27,282 bases of DNA from an uncultured Ruminococcus sp. (GTDB taxonomy: Bacteria; Bacillota; Clostridia; Oscillospirales; Ruminococcaceae): contig CANQCJ010000006.1 of assembly GCA_947589205.1 (NCBI GenBank), positions 1 through 27,282 of the forward strand, written 5' to 3'. Position 1 is the stretch's first letter. Each line of letters begins with the position of its first letter. Of this stretch, positions 7,285 through 15,347 are shown piece by piece. Under the pieces are notes generated by a model. It did no database searches. It had not been told where the DNA came from and worked only from the letters and a program-made list of their open reading frames with translations. The position numbers were made by a program, and so were the translations under genes.

Positions 7285-7953
7285 TTACTCTATCCGCCAA
7301 TCTATAGGCTCAATACCGTTTTCCGTCAGAAATTCGTTTACTCTGCTAAAATGCCTGCACCCGAAAAATCCGTTGTAGGCCGAATACGGAGACGGGTGCG
7401 CCGCCGTAAGCTGCGCATGGCGCGGCTCGGTGATGAGCGGCTGCTTAGCCTTAGCGTTTGCGCCCCACATTATAAAAGCGACGGGCGCTTCGCGTTCGTT
7501 GAGCTTTTTTATAACGGCGTCGGTAAGCTGCTCCCAGCCCATACCCTTATGAGAATTGGGCTGCCCCGCGCGCACGGTCAGAACGCTGTTTAGCAGCAGC
7601 ACGCCCTGCTTAGTCCACGCGGTAAGCTCTCCGTGGTTTGGTATCGGTATGCCGAGATCGTCGTTAAGCTCTTTAAAAATATTGCAGAGCGACGGCGGCG
7701 GCTTTACGCCCTTTTTCACCGAAAAGCAAAGCCCGTGCGCCTGCCCGGGACCGTGATAAGGGTCCTGCCCGATAATTACCGCCTTCACGTCCTCGAACGC
7801 CGTGTATTTGAGCGAATTAAATATGTCGTACATATCCGGATAGACCGTATTCCGGGCGTATTCCTTTTTAAGAAATTCTCTGAGCTTAAGATAATAGGGC
7901 GAGGTAAATTCGTCCTTTAGGAGCTCGTCCCAGCTGTTCCCAATATGCACCAT
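7285..7953 (-). CDS. ung: Uracil-DNA glycosylase, family 1
   Basis: This enzyme removes uracil from DNA as the first step of base-excision repair. The catalytic water-activating loop GQDPYHGPGQAHG is near residues 62-74 and the C-terminal HPSPYSAYNGFFG loop supplies the catalytic His and the DNA-intercalating segment. The total is 222 residues from ATG 7953. I prefer that ATG because GGCGG lies 10 bp upstream, the same geometry as recA; a GTG two codons earlier overlaps the stop of the preceding small gene. The TGA of the small membrane gene is 2 bp upstream, so translation is probably coupled. Confidence 0.96.
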   Translation of the reverse strand: MVHIGNSWDELLKDEFTSPYYLKLREFLKKEYARNTVYPDMYDIFNSLKYTAFEDVKAVIIGQDPYHGPGQAHGLCFSVKKGVKPPPSLCNIFKELNDDLGIPIPNHGELTAWTKQGVLLLNSVLTVRAGQPNSHKGMGWEQLTDAVIKKLNEREAPVAFIMWGANAKAKQPLITEPRHAQLTAAHPSPYSAYNGFFGCRHFSRVNEFLTENGIEPIDWRIE

Positions 7954-7955
7954 TT

Positions 7956-8084
7956 TCACATACCCGCCGCGCCGGCAAGTCCCGCGACAACTATTCCGAT
8001 TATCATCGCCGCGGCTATAGCGAGCATAACTATCCTCAAAAAGAGCGGCTTATCGCTTTTTTGTCCCGACTTCTTTTCTGCCAT
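7956..8084 (-). CDS. Small single-span membrane protein, 42 residues
   Basis: Read directly from the bases: the ATG at 8082-8084 follows AAAGGA/TAGGA and the frame stays open to TGA at 7956-7958. The product starts MAEKKSGQKSDKP, a basic cytoplasmic head, then has one hydrophobic span (~14-40, LFLRIVMLAIAAAMIIGIVV) rich in Ala, Ile and Gly. It is the first gene after the promoter at 8127-8155 and its stop nearly touches the ung start, so it belongs to the ung-recA-recX transcription unit. I do not recognise the family. A role as a small membrane subunit, or merely as a translational leader for ung, is possible. Confidence 0.7.
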   Translation of the reverse strand: MAEKKSGQKSDKPLFLRIVMLAIAAAMIIGIVVAGLAGAAGM

Positions 8085-8126
8085 TTGTTCCTACGTCCTT
8101 TCTTTCAGAATATTGATACAAATATA

Positions 8127-8155
8127 ATTATAGCATATCGCAGCAAAAAAAACAA
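8127..8155 (-). promoter_or_regulatory. Promoter of the small-protein/ung/recA/recX operon
   Basis: The minus strand has TTGTTT (8150-8155), a 17-bp spacer and TATAAT (8127-8132), ~43 bp upstream of the first ATG. It is divergent from the pfk promoter, with the two -35 elements ~40 bp apart. Confidence 0.7.
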
Positions 8156-8193
8156 GTACGTTTTCCAAAAAAATATTTTTTTGCTTTTAAGGC

Positions 8194-8222
8194 TTGCAGG
8201 ACAAGGGAAAATATGTTATAAT
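8194..8222 (+). promoter_or_regulatory. Promoter of the phosphofructokinase gene
   Basis: TTGCAG (8194-8199), a 17-bp spacer and TATAAT (8217-8222) lie ~38 bp before the pfk ATG. Confidence 0.75.
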
Positions 8223-8259
8223 AAGCAAAAGCAAAAAATATGAAAGGACGTTTTGATCT

Positions 8260-9468
8260 ATGAACATTGCGGCTGCCCAGTCGGGAGGACCTACCTGCGC
8301 TATAAACGCATCTCTCGTAGGCGTTTTTTCGGAGGCGTTAAAGACCCCGCAGATAGACGCGGTATTTGGTTCGATAAACGGCATAGAGGGTATAATAAAC
8401 GACGATCTTGTCGACCTAAAGCGCATGATACGCACTAACGAGGATATGGAGCTGTTAAAGCAGACTCCCTCGACGATACTCGGCTCCTGCCGGTATAAGC
8501 TGCCGGATATAGAAACGGACGGCGCGGAGGAGCTTTATCAAAAAATAATCGCCTGCCTTGACCGCCACAGGATAGAAGCGTTTTTCTATATCGGCGGCAA
8601 CGATTCTATGGACACGGTGGAAAAGCTGTCCGAATACGCGCTTAATATAGGCTCGAGAATACGCTTTGTCGGCATACCCAAGACGATAGACAACGACCTC
8701 CCCGTGACAGACCATACCCCCGGCTTCGGCTCTGCGGCAAAATACGTCAACGTCACCGTTCAGGAGATAATCCGCGACAGCTCGGTCTATTCGATAGATT
8801 CGGTCACGATAATAGAGATAATGGGCAGACACGCCGGCTGGCTCGCCGCGTCCACCTGCGTTCTGAGGACGAACGATGAGACAGCTCCCCACCTCATCTA
8901 CCTCCCCGAGTCGGATTTTGACGCCGATAGATTTTTAGAGGACGTCCGCGCCGAGCGCGCCAAGCATAAGGCGGTCATAGCGGTAGTTTCCGAGGGCATA
9001 GAGCTTGAAGCGGGCGGCATGAGGAGCGGCATGGTGGATAATTTCGGACACAAGTATCTTTCGGGAGTCGGAAATGTTTTGGAAAATCTCGTCCGCGAGG
9101 AAATAGGCTGCAAGGTGCGTTCTATCGAGCTGAACGTAATGCAGCGCTGCTCCAGCCATATCTGTTCGGCGGTGGATATAAGCGAAGCCGAACGTATCGG
9201 CGCAGCCGCGGTGCGCGCGGCTATGGAGGGAAAAACAGGGGTGACGATGGTCTTTAGGCGGCTTTCGGACAAGCCGTATGTGGTAACTATCGAACCCGCC
9301 GACACCTCCCTGCTTGCAAACAAGGAAAAGCTTTTCCCGAAGGAATGGATAACCGCGTCAAAAAATCAGGTCTCCGACGAAGCGGTGAAATATTTTCTTC
9401 CGCTCATAATGGGAGAGGTGAACATCGCCATGAAAAACGGTCTGCCGCTGCACTTTAAAATTCGTTAG
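8260..9468 (+). CDS. pfp: Pyrophosphate-type 6-phosphofructokinase
   Basis: This 402-residue PFK-family enzyme phosphorylates fructose 6-phosphate to the 1,6-bisphosphate in glycolysis. The nucleotide loop reads IGGNDSMDT (111-119) and the catalytic loop GIPKTIDNDL (138-147, proton-accepting Asp144). In ATP-dependent PFKs the corresponding residues are Gly in GGDGS and Gly in PGTIDND; here Asp and Lys occupy them, the known signature of PPi-dependent enzymes. By family rules it should use PPi and run reversibly, though the GGND form differs from the commonest GGDD. The ATG follows AAAGGA at 11 bp. It is monocistronic, with no clear terminator before the next promoter. Confidence 0.9.
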   Translation: MNIAAAQSGGPTCAINASLVGVFSEALKTPQIDAVFGSINGIEGIINDDLVDLKRMIRTNEDMELLKQTPSTILGSCRYKLPDIETDGAEELYQKIIACLDRHRIEAFFYIGGNDSMDTVEKLSEYALNIGSRIRFVGIPKTIDNDLPVTDHTPGFGSAAKYVNVTVQEIIRDSSVYSIDSVTIIEIMGRHAGWLAASTCVLRTNDETAPHLIYLPESDFDADRFLEDVRAERAKHKAVIAVVSEGIELEAGGMRSGMVDNFGHKYLSGVGNVLENLVREEIGCKVRSIELNVMQRCSSHICSAVDISEAERIGAAAVRAAMEGKTGVTMVFRRLSDKPYVVTIEPADTSLLANKEKLFPKEWITASKNQVSDEAVKYFLPLIMGEVNIAMKNGLPLHFKIR

Positions 9469-9527
9469 TATTTACGAAATATTCATTAAAACTTTGACAT
9501 TTGTTCACGGTATACCCGCCGTTAAAA

Positions 9528-9536
9528 TGATATAAT
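9528..9536 (+). promoter_or_regulatory. Extended -10 promoter of the glycosidase operon
   Basis: TGATATAAT is an extended -10 with a perfect TATAAT at 9531-9536, 35 bp before the GH2 ATG. No -35 lies at 17 bp; the nearest TTGACA (9494-9499) is 31 bp away. The gap contains the palindrome GGTATACC (9509-9516) inside ACGG-N8-CCGT, a possible operator for a sugar-responsive regulator. Confidence 0.55.
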
Positions 9537-9571
9537 TAGATAAATATATTTTTCAGAGGAGAATTTTAACA

Positions 9572-12310
9572 ATGAGTTCACGAAAAATTTATTCTCTCGA
9601 CAGCTCCTGGCATTTCCGTTACGGCGAATTCGATCCCGGCGTCGGAAAAGATCAAGGCTCCGTCTACGGCTCGTCAAAAGCGGGCGGCTGTCCGGGCGTT
9701 CCGCAGCCGGATTTTTCCCCGGAGGGCTTTGAGCGCGTTGACCTGCCGCACGACTGGTCGGTAACACTGCCGTTTGATGAAAACGGCTCGCCCTCGTGGG
9801 GCTACAAGCCCAAGGGCAAGGCCTGGTACCGCAGACAATTCCTGCTCGGAGACGAGCACAAGGACAAGCGGCTGACGATAGAATTTGACGGCGCGGCAAA
9901 GGACTGCGAGGTCTATTTCAACGGCTCGCTGCTCAAACGCCACCACACGGCATACGCGCCGTTTTCCGTTGACATAACCGACCGCGCGTTCTTTGACGGC
10001 GTGCCCAACACGCTCGCGGTGTTCGTTGACGCGGACGGCTGGGAGGGCTGGTGGTACGAGGGCGCGGGTATCTACCGCCATGTAAGGCTGGTCTCGACCG
10101 AAAAAGCCTCCGTCGCCCAATACGGAATTTACGCAAACCCGCGAAAGCTCGGCAGCGGCGAGTGGGAATGCCCGGTGGAGATAACGTTAGAAAATACCGG
10201 CTATACCGACAATGCTGTTACGGCGGAATGCGAGATAAAAGACCTTTCGAGCGGTTCGGTGATATTAAAGGACAGCAAACGCCTTGCGATACCCGCTCAA
10301 GGCTCCGCGGTACATACCTTTGACTTTGTAACAAGCTCTCCGAAGCTCTGGGATATCGAAACGCCGAATTTGTACGAATGCACCGTGCGCCTTAGTAACG
10401 GCGATGAGCAGAGCGTTCGGTTCGGATTCAGAACGCTTTGCTTTGACGCGCAGAAGGGATTTTTCCTAAACGGCAGAAGCGTCAAGCTTTACGGGACCTG
10501 CAATCATCAGGATCACGGCGGTATAGGCGTCGCCATACCAGACAGCGTTCACGAATACCGTATAAAGCGGCTGAAGGAAATGTGCACGAACGCCTACCGC
10601 TGCGCTCACGGTATGCCGCATTCGGAGCTGCTCGACGTATGCGACCGCGAGGGTATGCTCGTAATGGACGAGAACCGCAGCTTTGAAACGAGCGAAGAGT
10701 CTCTCGAAGCGTTAAGAACGATGATACTGCGCGACAGAAACCACCCGAGCGTCATAATGTGGTCTATCTTCAACGAGGAACCGCTCCAGGGCGCGCCGCA
10801 GGGCAAAAACATGGCTCGTAAAATGCGCTTTGAGATAAACCGCCTCGACCGCGGCTTAGGCAGAGCCGTAACGGGCGCGATGAACGGCGGAGTTGAAAGC
10901 GGCGATTCGGCGGCGCAGGTATTAGACGCTGCGGGAATAAATTATCAGTTGGGAATATACGACGCTTTTCACGAGGCTTACCCGAATATCCCGGTAGTCG
11001 GCACGGAAACGACCTCCGCGTTCTCTATACGCGGCTGTTACGAGACCGACCCCGAAAGACATCTTGTCGCAAGCTACGACGACGAGTCCGCCGACTGGGG
11101 CAATACGGTGAGAGAGACATGGCAGTGCCTTAACGCGCGGGAATTTGCCTGCGGCGGATTTATGTGGACGGGCTTTGACTACTTAGGCGAGCCCACGCCG
11201 TATACATGGGGCTCGGTGTCGAGCTTTTTCGGAATGATGGACGTCTGCGGCTTTGCAAAGGACGCGTTTTATCTCTGCAAGGCGATCTTTTCAAAAGACC
11301 CGGTGATACATCTTCTCCCCCACTGGGATCACACTCCCGGCGAGACCGTAACGGTCATGAGCTGTACCAACTGCGAGGAGGCCGAGCTGTTTTTAAACGG
11401 CGTTTCACTTGGAAGAAAGCCGGTGGACAAGCTTTATCAGCAGCGCTGGCAGGTCGCTTTTCAGCCCGGAGAGCTTAAGCTTGTCGGCTTTAACGGCGGC
11501 AGAGAGGTTTGTTCGGCGATACAAAAGACCCCCGGAAAGGCTAAAAGGATCATCATAGAATCGGCGAACGCAGGCGCGCTCACAAGCTCAGACTGCGCTA
11601 TCGTGAATTTCACGGCGGTCGACAATGACGGAATTGAAGCGAGCAGATCCTGCGAAAAAATGGAGATCATCATAGAGGGCGGCAGCCTTGTCGGAGCTTC
11701 AAACGGCGACCCGAATTGTCACGAAGCGTTCGATTCAAATGAAAGAAGTCTCTTTAACGCAAAAGCCCAGGCGATAATACGTCCGAATAAGGACGCGGCA
11801 GCTCTCAGGGTCAAAGCAAAATGCGGAGAGCTTGAAAGCGATGAGCTTGTAATGAGGATCGAAAAAAGCGCGGGCGTTCTGCCGTCGCTTCCTCCGGTAG
11901 ATATAATTACCGTGACGGGCTGGCGTATCTCGGAGGTAAGCGAGACCCGCCCCGACCCGCTCAAAGAATACGCGGGAAACGACATGAACAGTCTTAAGCC
12001 CTACCTGCCGCAGCGCGGAGACGGCTCTTACATGAAGGACTGCGAGGGAAAATATGTAATGCTTCGAGCCTGCGCGGATATTCCGGAGAGCATAAACGGC
12101 AAATCTCCGGTGATACATTTTCAGCAGCTTTGGGGTCAAGCCGAGATATATCTTAACGGTAAGGAGCGGCTGAAAATAAGCGGCGGCTGGGGCACGCCCG
12201 CCGATATAGAGCTTGACAAAAACGATGCCGGAAAATGCGTTATAACGCTTATAATAAAATGTACGGACAAAAACGGCGGCGGTCTTACGGCTGACGCGGT
12301 AATAAGATGA
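9572..12310 (+). CDS. Glycoside hydrolase family 2 beta-galactosidase-like enzyme
   Basis: This 912-residue cytoplasmic protein has no signal peptide. Domains in order: GH2 sugar-binding jelly-roll (~1-180, with DLPHDWS and GAGIYRHV); Ig-like domain (~185-285); TIM barrel (~290-590) with acid/base Glu402 in SIFNEEP and likely nucleophile Glu479 in VGTETTS; a DUF4982-like Ig module (~600-670, ETVTVMSC...AELFLNGVSLGR); a further Ig-like domain; and a C-terminal galactose-binding-like fold (~790-912, IHFQQLWGQAEIYLNG). This arrangement is common in gut Firmicute GH2 enzymes annotated as beta-galactosidases; the true substrate (galactoside, glucuronide or other) cannot be fixed from sequence. It is the first gene of an apparent operon with the GH26-like enzyme 30 bp downstream, implying stepwise breakdown of an imported oligosaccharide. 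Confidence 0.9.
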   Translation: MSSRKIYSLDSSWHFRYGEFDPGVGKDQGSVYGSSKAGGCPGVPQPDFSPEGFERVDLPHDWSVTLPFDENGSPSWGYKPKGKAWYRRQFLLGDEHKDKRLTIEFDGAAKDCEVYFNGSLLKRHHTAYAPFSVDITDRAFFDGVPNTLAVFVDADGWEGWWYEGAGIYRHVRLVSTEKASVAQYGIYANPRKLGSGEWECPVEITLENTGYTDNAVTAECEIKDLSSGSVILKDSKRLAIPAQGSAVHTFDFVTSSPKLWDIETPNLYECTVRLSNGDEQSVRFGFRTLCFDAQKGFFLNGRSVKLYGTCNHQDHGGIGVAIPDSVHEYRIKRLKEMCTNAYRCAHGMPHSELLDVCDREGMLVMDENRSFETSEESLEALRTMILRDRNHPSVIMWSIFNEEPLQGAPQGKNMARKMRFEINRLDRGLGRAVTGAMNGGVESGDSAAQVLDAAGINYQLGIYDAFHEAYPNIPVVGTETTSAFSIRGCYETDPERHLVASYDDESADWGNTVRETWQCLNAREFACGGFMWTGFDYLGEPTPYTWGSVSSFFGMMDVCGFAKDAFYLCKAIFSKDPVIHLLPHWDHTPGETVTVMSCTNCEEAELFLNGVSLGRKPVDKLYQQRWQVAFQPGELKLVGFNGGREVCSAIQKTPGKAKRIIIESANAGALTSSDCAIVNFTAVDNDGIEASRSCEKMEIIIEGGSLVGASNGDPNCHEAFDSNERSLFNAKAQAIIRPNKDAAALRVKAKCGELESDELVMRIEKSAGVLPSLPPVDIITVTGWRISEVSETRPDPLKEYAGNDMNSLKPYLPQRGDGSYMKDCEGKYVMLRACADIPESINGKSPVIHFQQLWGQAEIYLNGKERLKISGGWGTPADIELDKNDAGKCVITLIIKCTDKNGGGLTADAVIR

Positions 12311-12340
12311 TCGGTAATAAAATAAACAGGAGGTAAAAAT

Positions 12341-13768
12341 ATGGAGCTTTACAAGGTACACATGGGAAAAGCCAAATGCGCGGTGGATCTGGGAGACGGT
12401 TCGGAGCGCGGAGAATATGTAGATCAGGACTATATCCTGCACAAGCTCGGCAGACCGCACAGAGGCGTCAGCCTTATGTACTGCTACTATCCTCTCGACA
12501 AGGAATGGCCGGGCAGGATAAGCGAGGTCTGTAAGGATATGGAGGTCTCCTTCCAGTGGGACTATCCGTATGACGATTATTTCACCTACAAGGGCGGCTT
12601 AAACGGAAGCACCGAGGACGAGCCGTTCAATTACATGAGAGACGTTCGCCGTCACGGTCAGGACGTCGTGCTTACTCTCACGATAGACCCCAACGTTACC
12701 GACGAGCACCTTATCGCTATAGCGAAGGACTTAAAACCGTTCGGAAGAATGATGCTGAGGATAAACCACGAGGCTACCGGCGACTGGTTCTCGTTCACAA
12801 AGCGCACGAGCTATCAGGGCGTCGCGGATTTCTACTGCCGCTTCAACAAAATTTTAAAGGAATACGCGCCGAACGTTTCGACCATACTTTGCATAGGCGG
12901 CGTTGAGGACAAGAGCAAAAACGAGATAACTATGGAAAAGGAATTTTCACGGGCGGTAAAGGAGACCGATATCTGGAGCGTCGACAAATATATGGCTCTC
13001 CACTGGGGCTGGCCGTATGACGTTGCGGAAAAGGGCGGCAATTCTCACAGCCGTTCAAGGGTCTCCGATACATACGAGCTTACAAAGCTCTCCTACAAGC
13101 GCTTCTGCGAGATAAACGGCGGTGCGAGCAAGCCGATGGTGATGAGCGAGTTCAACGCCGACGGAGACGTTACCGGTCCGTACGATCAGGCTGAGATGGT
13201 CAGGGAATTTTGCGATATGCTGAAAGCCGACCCTGACGAATGGTTCTCGGCGTTCACCTTCTATCAGTTCCGCGACCGCGGCAGACTGGGGCTTGAAATA
13301 GAAGACCCCAACAATGCTGACTGCGGCATCGAACAGCCGGTGCTCAAAGCCTACAAGGAAATTATCCACGACGATTTCTTCAAGCCGTCGATGACCAGAG
13401 GAGAAGCCCTCACCCTGCCCGCAAGGCTGCGCTGGGGCGGCTCGGAGGACGCGGAGGGCATCGAGATACCGCTGCACTTTGACAAAAACCCGCACTTCTG
13501 CGAGGTGACGTTTGACGACGACAGCAATCTCATGATGGAAATAAACGGCAGATGGTTCTACAAATCCCCGAAAGCCAAAACGATAGACCTCATGAGCGCG
13601 TTCTACGAAAAGCCGCTCGACGGCGAAGCCGACCTGACGCTCAGAATTTTCGCGCCCCCCGCAAGCGGAGAAAACGACCTGTCGTTAGAGGACGGACTTA
13701 CCAACAGCTACAGCGTTATAACAAAGCTGCCCGATATACGCATACGCTTTGAGCCTGTAGAAAAATAA
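12341..13768 (+). CDS. Putative clan GH-A (GH26-like) intracellular glycoside hydrolase
   Basis: This 475-residue protein has no signal peptide. The core (~40-345) reads like a beta/alpha barrel with two candidate catalytic Glu residues: Glu144 in MMLRINHEATGDWFSF, which closely matches the GH26 acid/base motif (HE..G.WF), and Glu270 in KPMVMSEFNAD as the nucleophile. Aromatic residues typical of a sugar cleft are frequent (HWGWPYD, ~221-227). The C-terminal ~120 residues look like a beta-sandwich (RWGGSEDAEGIEIPLHF). A strong AGGAGG lies 7 bp before the ATG and the gene follows the GH2 gene by 30 bp. Substrate is unknown; a mannoside or xyloside is a guess from the family. No exact family assignment could be made without a search. 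Confidence 0.65.
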   Translation: MELYKVHMGKAKCAVDLGDGSERGEYVDQDYILHKLGRPHRGVSLMYCYYPLDKEWPGRISEVCKDMEVSFQWDYPYDDYFTYKGGLNGSTEDEPFNYMRDVRRHGQDVVLTLTIDPNVTDEHLIAIAKDLKPFGRMMLRINHEATGDWFSFTKRTSYQGVADFYCRFNKILKEYAPNVSTILCIGGVEDKSKNEITMEKEFSRAVKETDIWSVDKYMALHWGWPYDVAEKGGNSHSRSRVSDTYELTKLSYKRFCEINGGASKPMVMSEFNADGDVTGPYDQAEMVREFCDMLKADPDEWFSAFTFYQFRDRGRLGLEIEDPNNADCGIEQPVLKAYKEIIHDDFFKPSMTRGEALTLPARLRWGGSEDAEGIEIPLHFDKNPHFCEVTFDDDSNLMMEINGRWFYKSPKAKTIDLMSAFYEKPLDGEADLTLRIFAPPASGENDLSLEDGLTNSYSVITKLPDIRIRFEPVEK

Positions 13769-13789
13769 ACCAAAAGGAAGCAACAGAAA

Positions 13790-14830
13790 ATGAATCTTGA
13801 TTTTATAAGAAAGCTGCCGATACCGCAGGAGATAAAAAAGCAGTTCCCGTTGAGCGAGGAGCTTGCCGCGGTCAAAGCCGCGCGGGACGCTGAGATCGCG
13901 GACGTGTTCACCGGCAAATCGGACAAATTTATCCTGATAATCGGTCCGTGCTCCGCCGACCGCGAGGACGCGGTGCTCGAATACACCTCCCGTCTCGCGA
14001 AGCTTCAGGAAAGGGTAGAAGAAAAAATAATAATTATCCCGCGCATATACACCAACAAGCCGCGCACCACCGGAGAGGGCTACAAGGGCATGATACATCA
14101 GCCCGACCCGAGCAAGAGCGAGGATATGCTTGCCGGTATAATCGCGATAAGAGAGCTTCACACCCGCGCTATCGCCGAGACCGGACTTACCTGCGCCGAT
14201 GAAATGCTCTATCCTGAAAACTACAGATATTTGAACGACCTGCTTTCATATGTGGCGGTCGGCGCGCGTTCTGTCGAGAACCAGCAGCACCGCCTTACCG
14301 CAAGCGGATTGGATATCCCGGTAGGCATGAAAAACCCCACCGGCGGCGACCTCGGGGTAATGCTAAATTCGATAATGGCGGCTCAAGGCTCGCATACGTT
14401 TTTGTACAGAGGCTGGGAATGCCGTTCTCACGGAAACCCGCTCGCTCACGCTATACTGCGCGGCTATGTCAACAAGCAGGGACACTCGCTGCCCAATTAC
14501 CACTACGAGGACATAATGTACCTCTATGAGCTTTACAGCGCGCGCGGACTTGCGAACATGGCGGTAATAATCGACACCAACCACGCCAATTCCGGCAAGC
14601 AGTACGAGCAGCAGATACGCATCAGCAAGGAGGTGCTGCACAGCTGCAAGCATTCGCCGGAGATACGTTCTATCGTCAAGGGACTTATGATAGAAAGCTA
14701 CCTCGTCGACGGCTGCCAGAAGATAGGCGAGAACAACGTCTACGGCAAGTCGATAACCGACCCCTGTCTCGGCTGGGAAAAGACCGAACGCCTGGTGCTC
14801 GATATCGCCGACACGCTCTCGGCAATGTGA
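13790..14830 (+). CDS. aroF: 3-deoxy-7-phosphoheptulonate (DAHP) synthase, type I
   Basis: This 346-residue aldolase-family enzyme condenses phosphoenolpyruvate with erythrose 4-phosphate, the first step of the shikimate pathway. Type I signatures are present: LIIGPCSADR near residue 48, KPRTTGEGYKGM near 88-99, CADEML near 137, the VGARSVENQQHR segment, and the C-terminal HANSGKQYEQQ and IMIESYL-like blocks. Length and the N-terminal helix match the AroF/AroG/AroH type, so feedback inhibition by an aromatic amino acid is likely but which one is not visible. It starts 21 bp after the GH26-like gene and has its own AAGGA. It may be cotranscribed with the glycosidases without a metabolic link. 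The symbol is assigned by type, not by isozyme. Confidence 0.93.
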   Translation: MNLDFIRKLPIPQEIKKQFPLSEELAAVKAARDAEIADVFTGKSDKFILIIGPCSADREDAVLEYTSRLAKLQERVEEKIIIIPRIYTNKPRTTGEGYKGMIHQPDPSKSEDMLAGIIAIRELHTRAIAETGLTCADEMLYPENYRYLNDLLSYVAVGARSVENQQHRLTASGLDIPVGMKNPTGGDLGVMLNSIMAAQGSHTFLYRGWECRSHGNPLAHAILRGYVNKQGHSLPNYHYEDIMYLYELYSARGLANMAVIIDTNHANSGKQYEQQIRISKEVLHSCKHSPEIRSIVKGLMIESYLVDGCQKIGENNVYGKSITDPCLGWEKTERLVLDIADTLSAM

Positions 14831-14859
14831 TATAATTTACAGAAAATTAACAAATTCGC

Positions 14860-14888
14860 TTGACAAGCAGGAAATAATATGCTATAAT
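14860..14888 (+). promoter_or_regulatory. Consensus promoter of the rpmG-secE-nusG-rplK-rplA operon
   Basis: Perfect TTGACA (14860-14865), a 17-bp spacer and perfect TATAAT (14883-14888). The expected start (~14894) falls inside the terminator hairpin that follows. The leader to rpmG would be ~280 nt. Confidence 0.88.
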
Positions 14889-14890
14889 AA

Positions 14891-14924
14891 ATATACCTCT
14901 TTTGAACAAGGGGTATATTTTTTT
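14891..14924 (+). terminator. Intrinsic terminator overlapping the operon's transcription start
   Basis: ATATACCTCTT (14891-14901) pairs with AAGGGGTATAT (14908-14918), 11 bp with one G-U, followed by six T. It can end transcripts arriving from the DAHP synthase gene. Transcripts from the consensus promoter immediately upstream would start within its left arm and keep only ~7 bp of the stem. Confidence 0.8.
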
Positions 14925-15006
14925 GTGCGTAAACGCACGAAAACACAATCGTTACCTCGGTCGCCGGTTTTTAAGCGGCGGCAGGAGGGAGGCTCGGACT
15001 ATGGGA

Positions 15007-15136
15007 TTTAGAGGTCAAGTCTGAATTTCGTTCAGACCGCAGAGGCAAGAGTCCGCGAAGCGGACGATTTGAGATCCGCGCCGCAGGCGCACATTGATCT
15101 CTAACATCTTAGAAGCGAAGCGTTCTGACTTCTAAA
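15007..15136. repeat. Hairpin-rich intergenic repeat, copy 1 (rpmG leader)
   Basis: The ends form an inverted repeat: TTTAGAGGTCA (15007-15017) against TGACTTCTAAA (15126-15136), 10 of 11 matched. Inside are compact hairpins: 15019-15037 (GTCTGAA/TTCAGAC), 15051-15065 (GTCCGC/GCGGAC) and 15078-15090 (GCGCC/GGCGC), the last enclosed by GAGATC/GATCTC. It shares the 17-bp block CCGCGCCGCAGGCGCAC and the 10-bp block TCTAACATCT with the leader of nrdD (17905-17992). Flanking it on the left are further hairpins (14925-14938, GTGCGT/ACGCAC; and one around 14962-14985). Together these fill the 250-bp gap before rpmG; no gene was seen there. Confidence 0.7.
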
Positions 15137-15176
15137 TTAATTTTCGTAGTCTTATAACAACAGGAGGTGCCGAACA

Positions 15177-15326
15177 ATGAGAGTTAAGATCACTCTTGCC
15201 TGCACGGAATGCAAGCAGAGAAATTACAACACAAAGAAAAACAAGAAAAACGATCCGGACAGACTTGAGATGAAAAAGTACTGCAAGTTCTGTAAGAAAC
15301 ACACTCTTCATAAAGAGACCAAGTGA
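15177..15326 (+). CDS. rpmG: Ribosomal protein bL33
   Basis: This 49-residue protein of the large ribosomal subunit was read directly from the bases. It begins MRVKITLACTECKQRNY and ends HKETK. Four cysteines in two CxxC pairs (Cys9/12 and Cys36/39) mark the zinc-binding form of L33. The ATG follows AGGAGGTG at good spacing. It leads the secE-nusG-rplK-rplA set, as in many Firmicutes. Confidence 0.96.
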   Translation: MRVKITLACTECKQRNYNTKKNKKNDPDRLEMKKYCKFCKKHTLHKETK

Positions 15327-15347
15327 TCCGGGGGTGAGCTTTTAAAA

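Noticed and set aside
14941..15176. tRNA gene, often found near secE
   Set aside because: The hairpins do not form a cloverleaf; no T-loop consensus (GGTTCGAATCC-like) or acceptor pairing is present.
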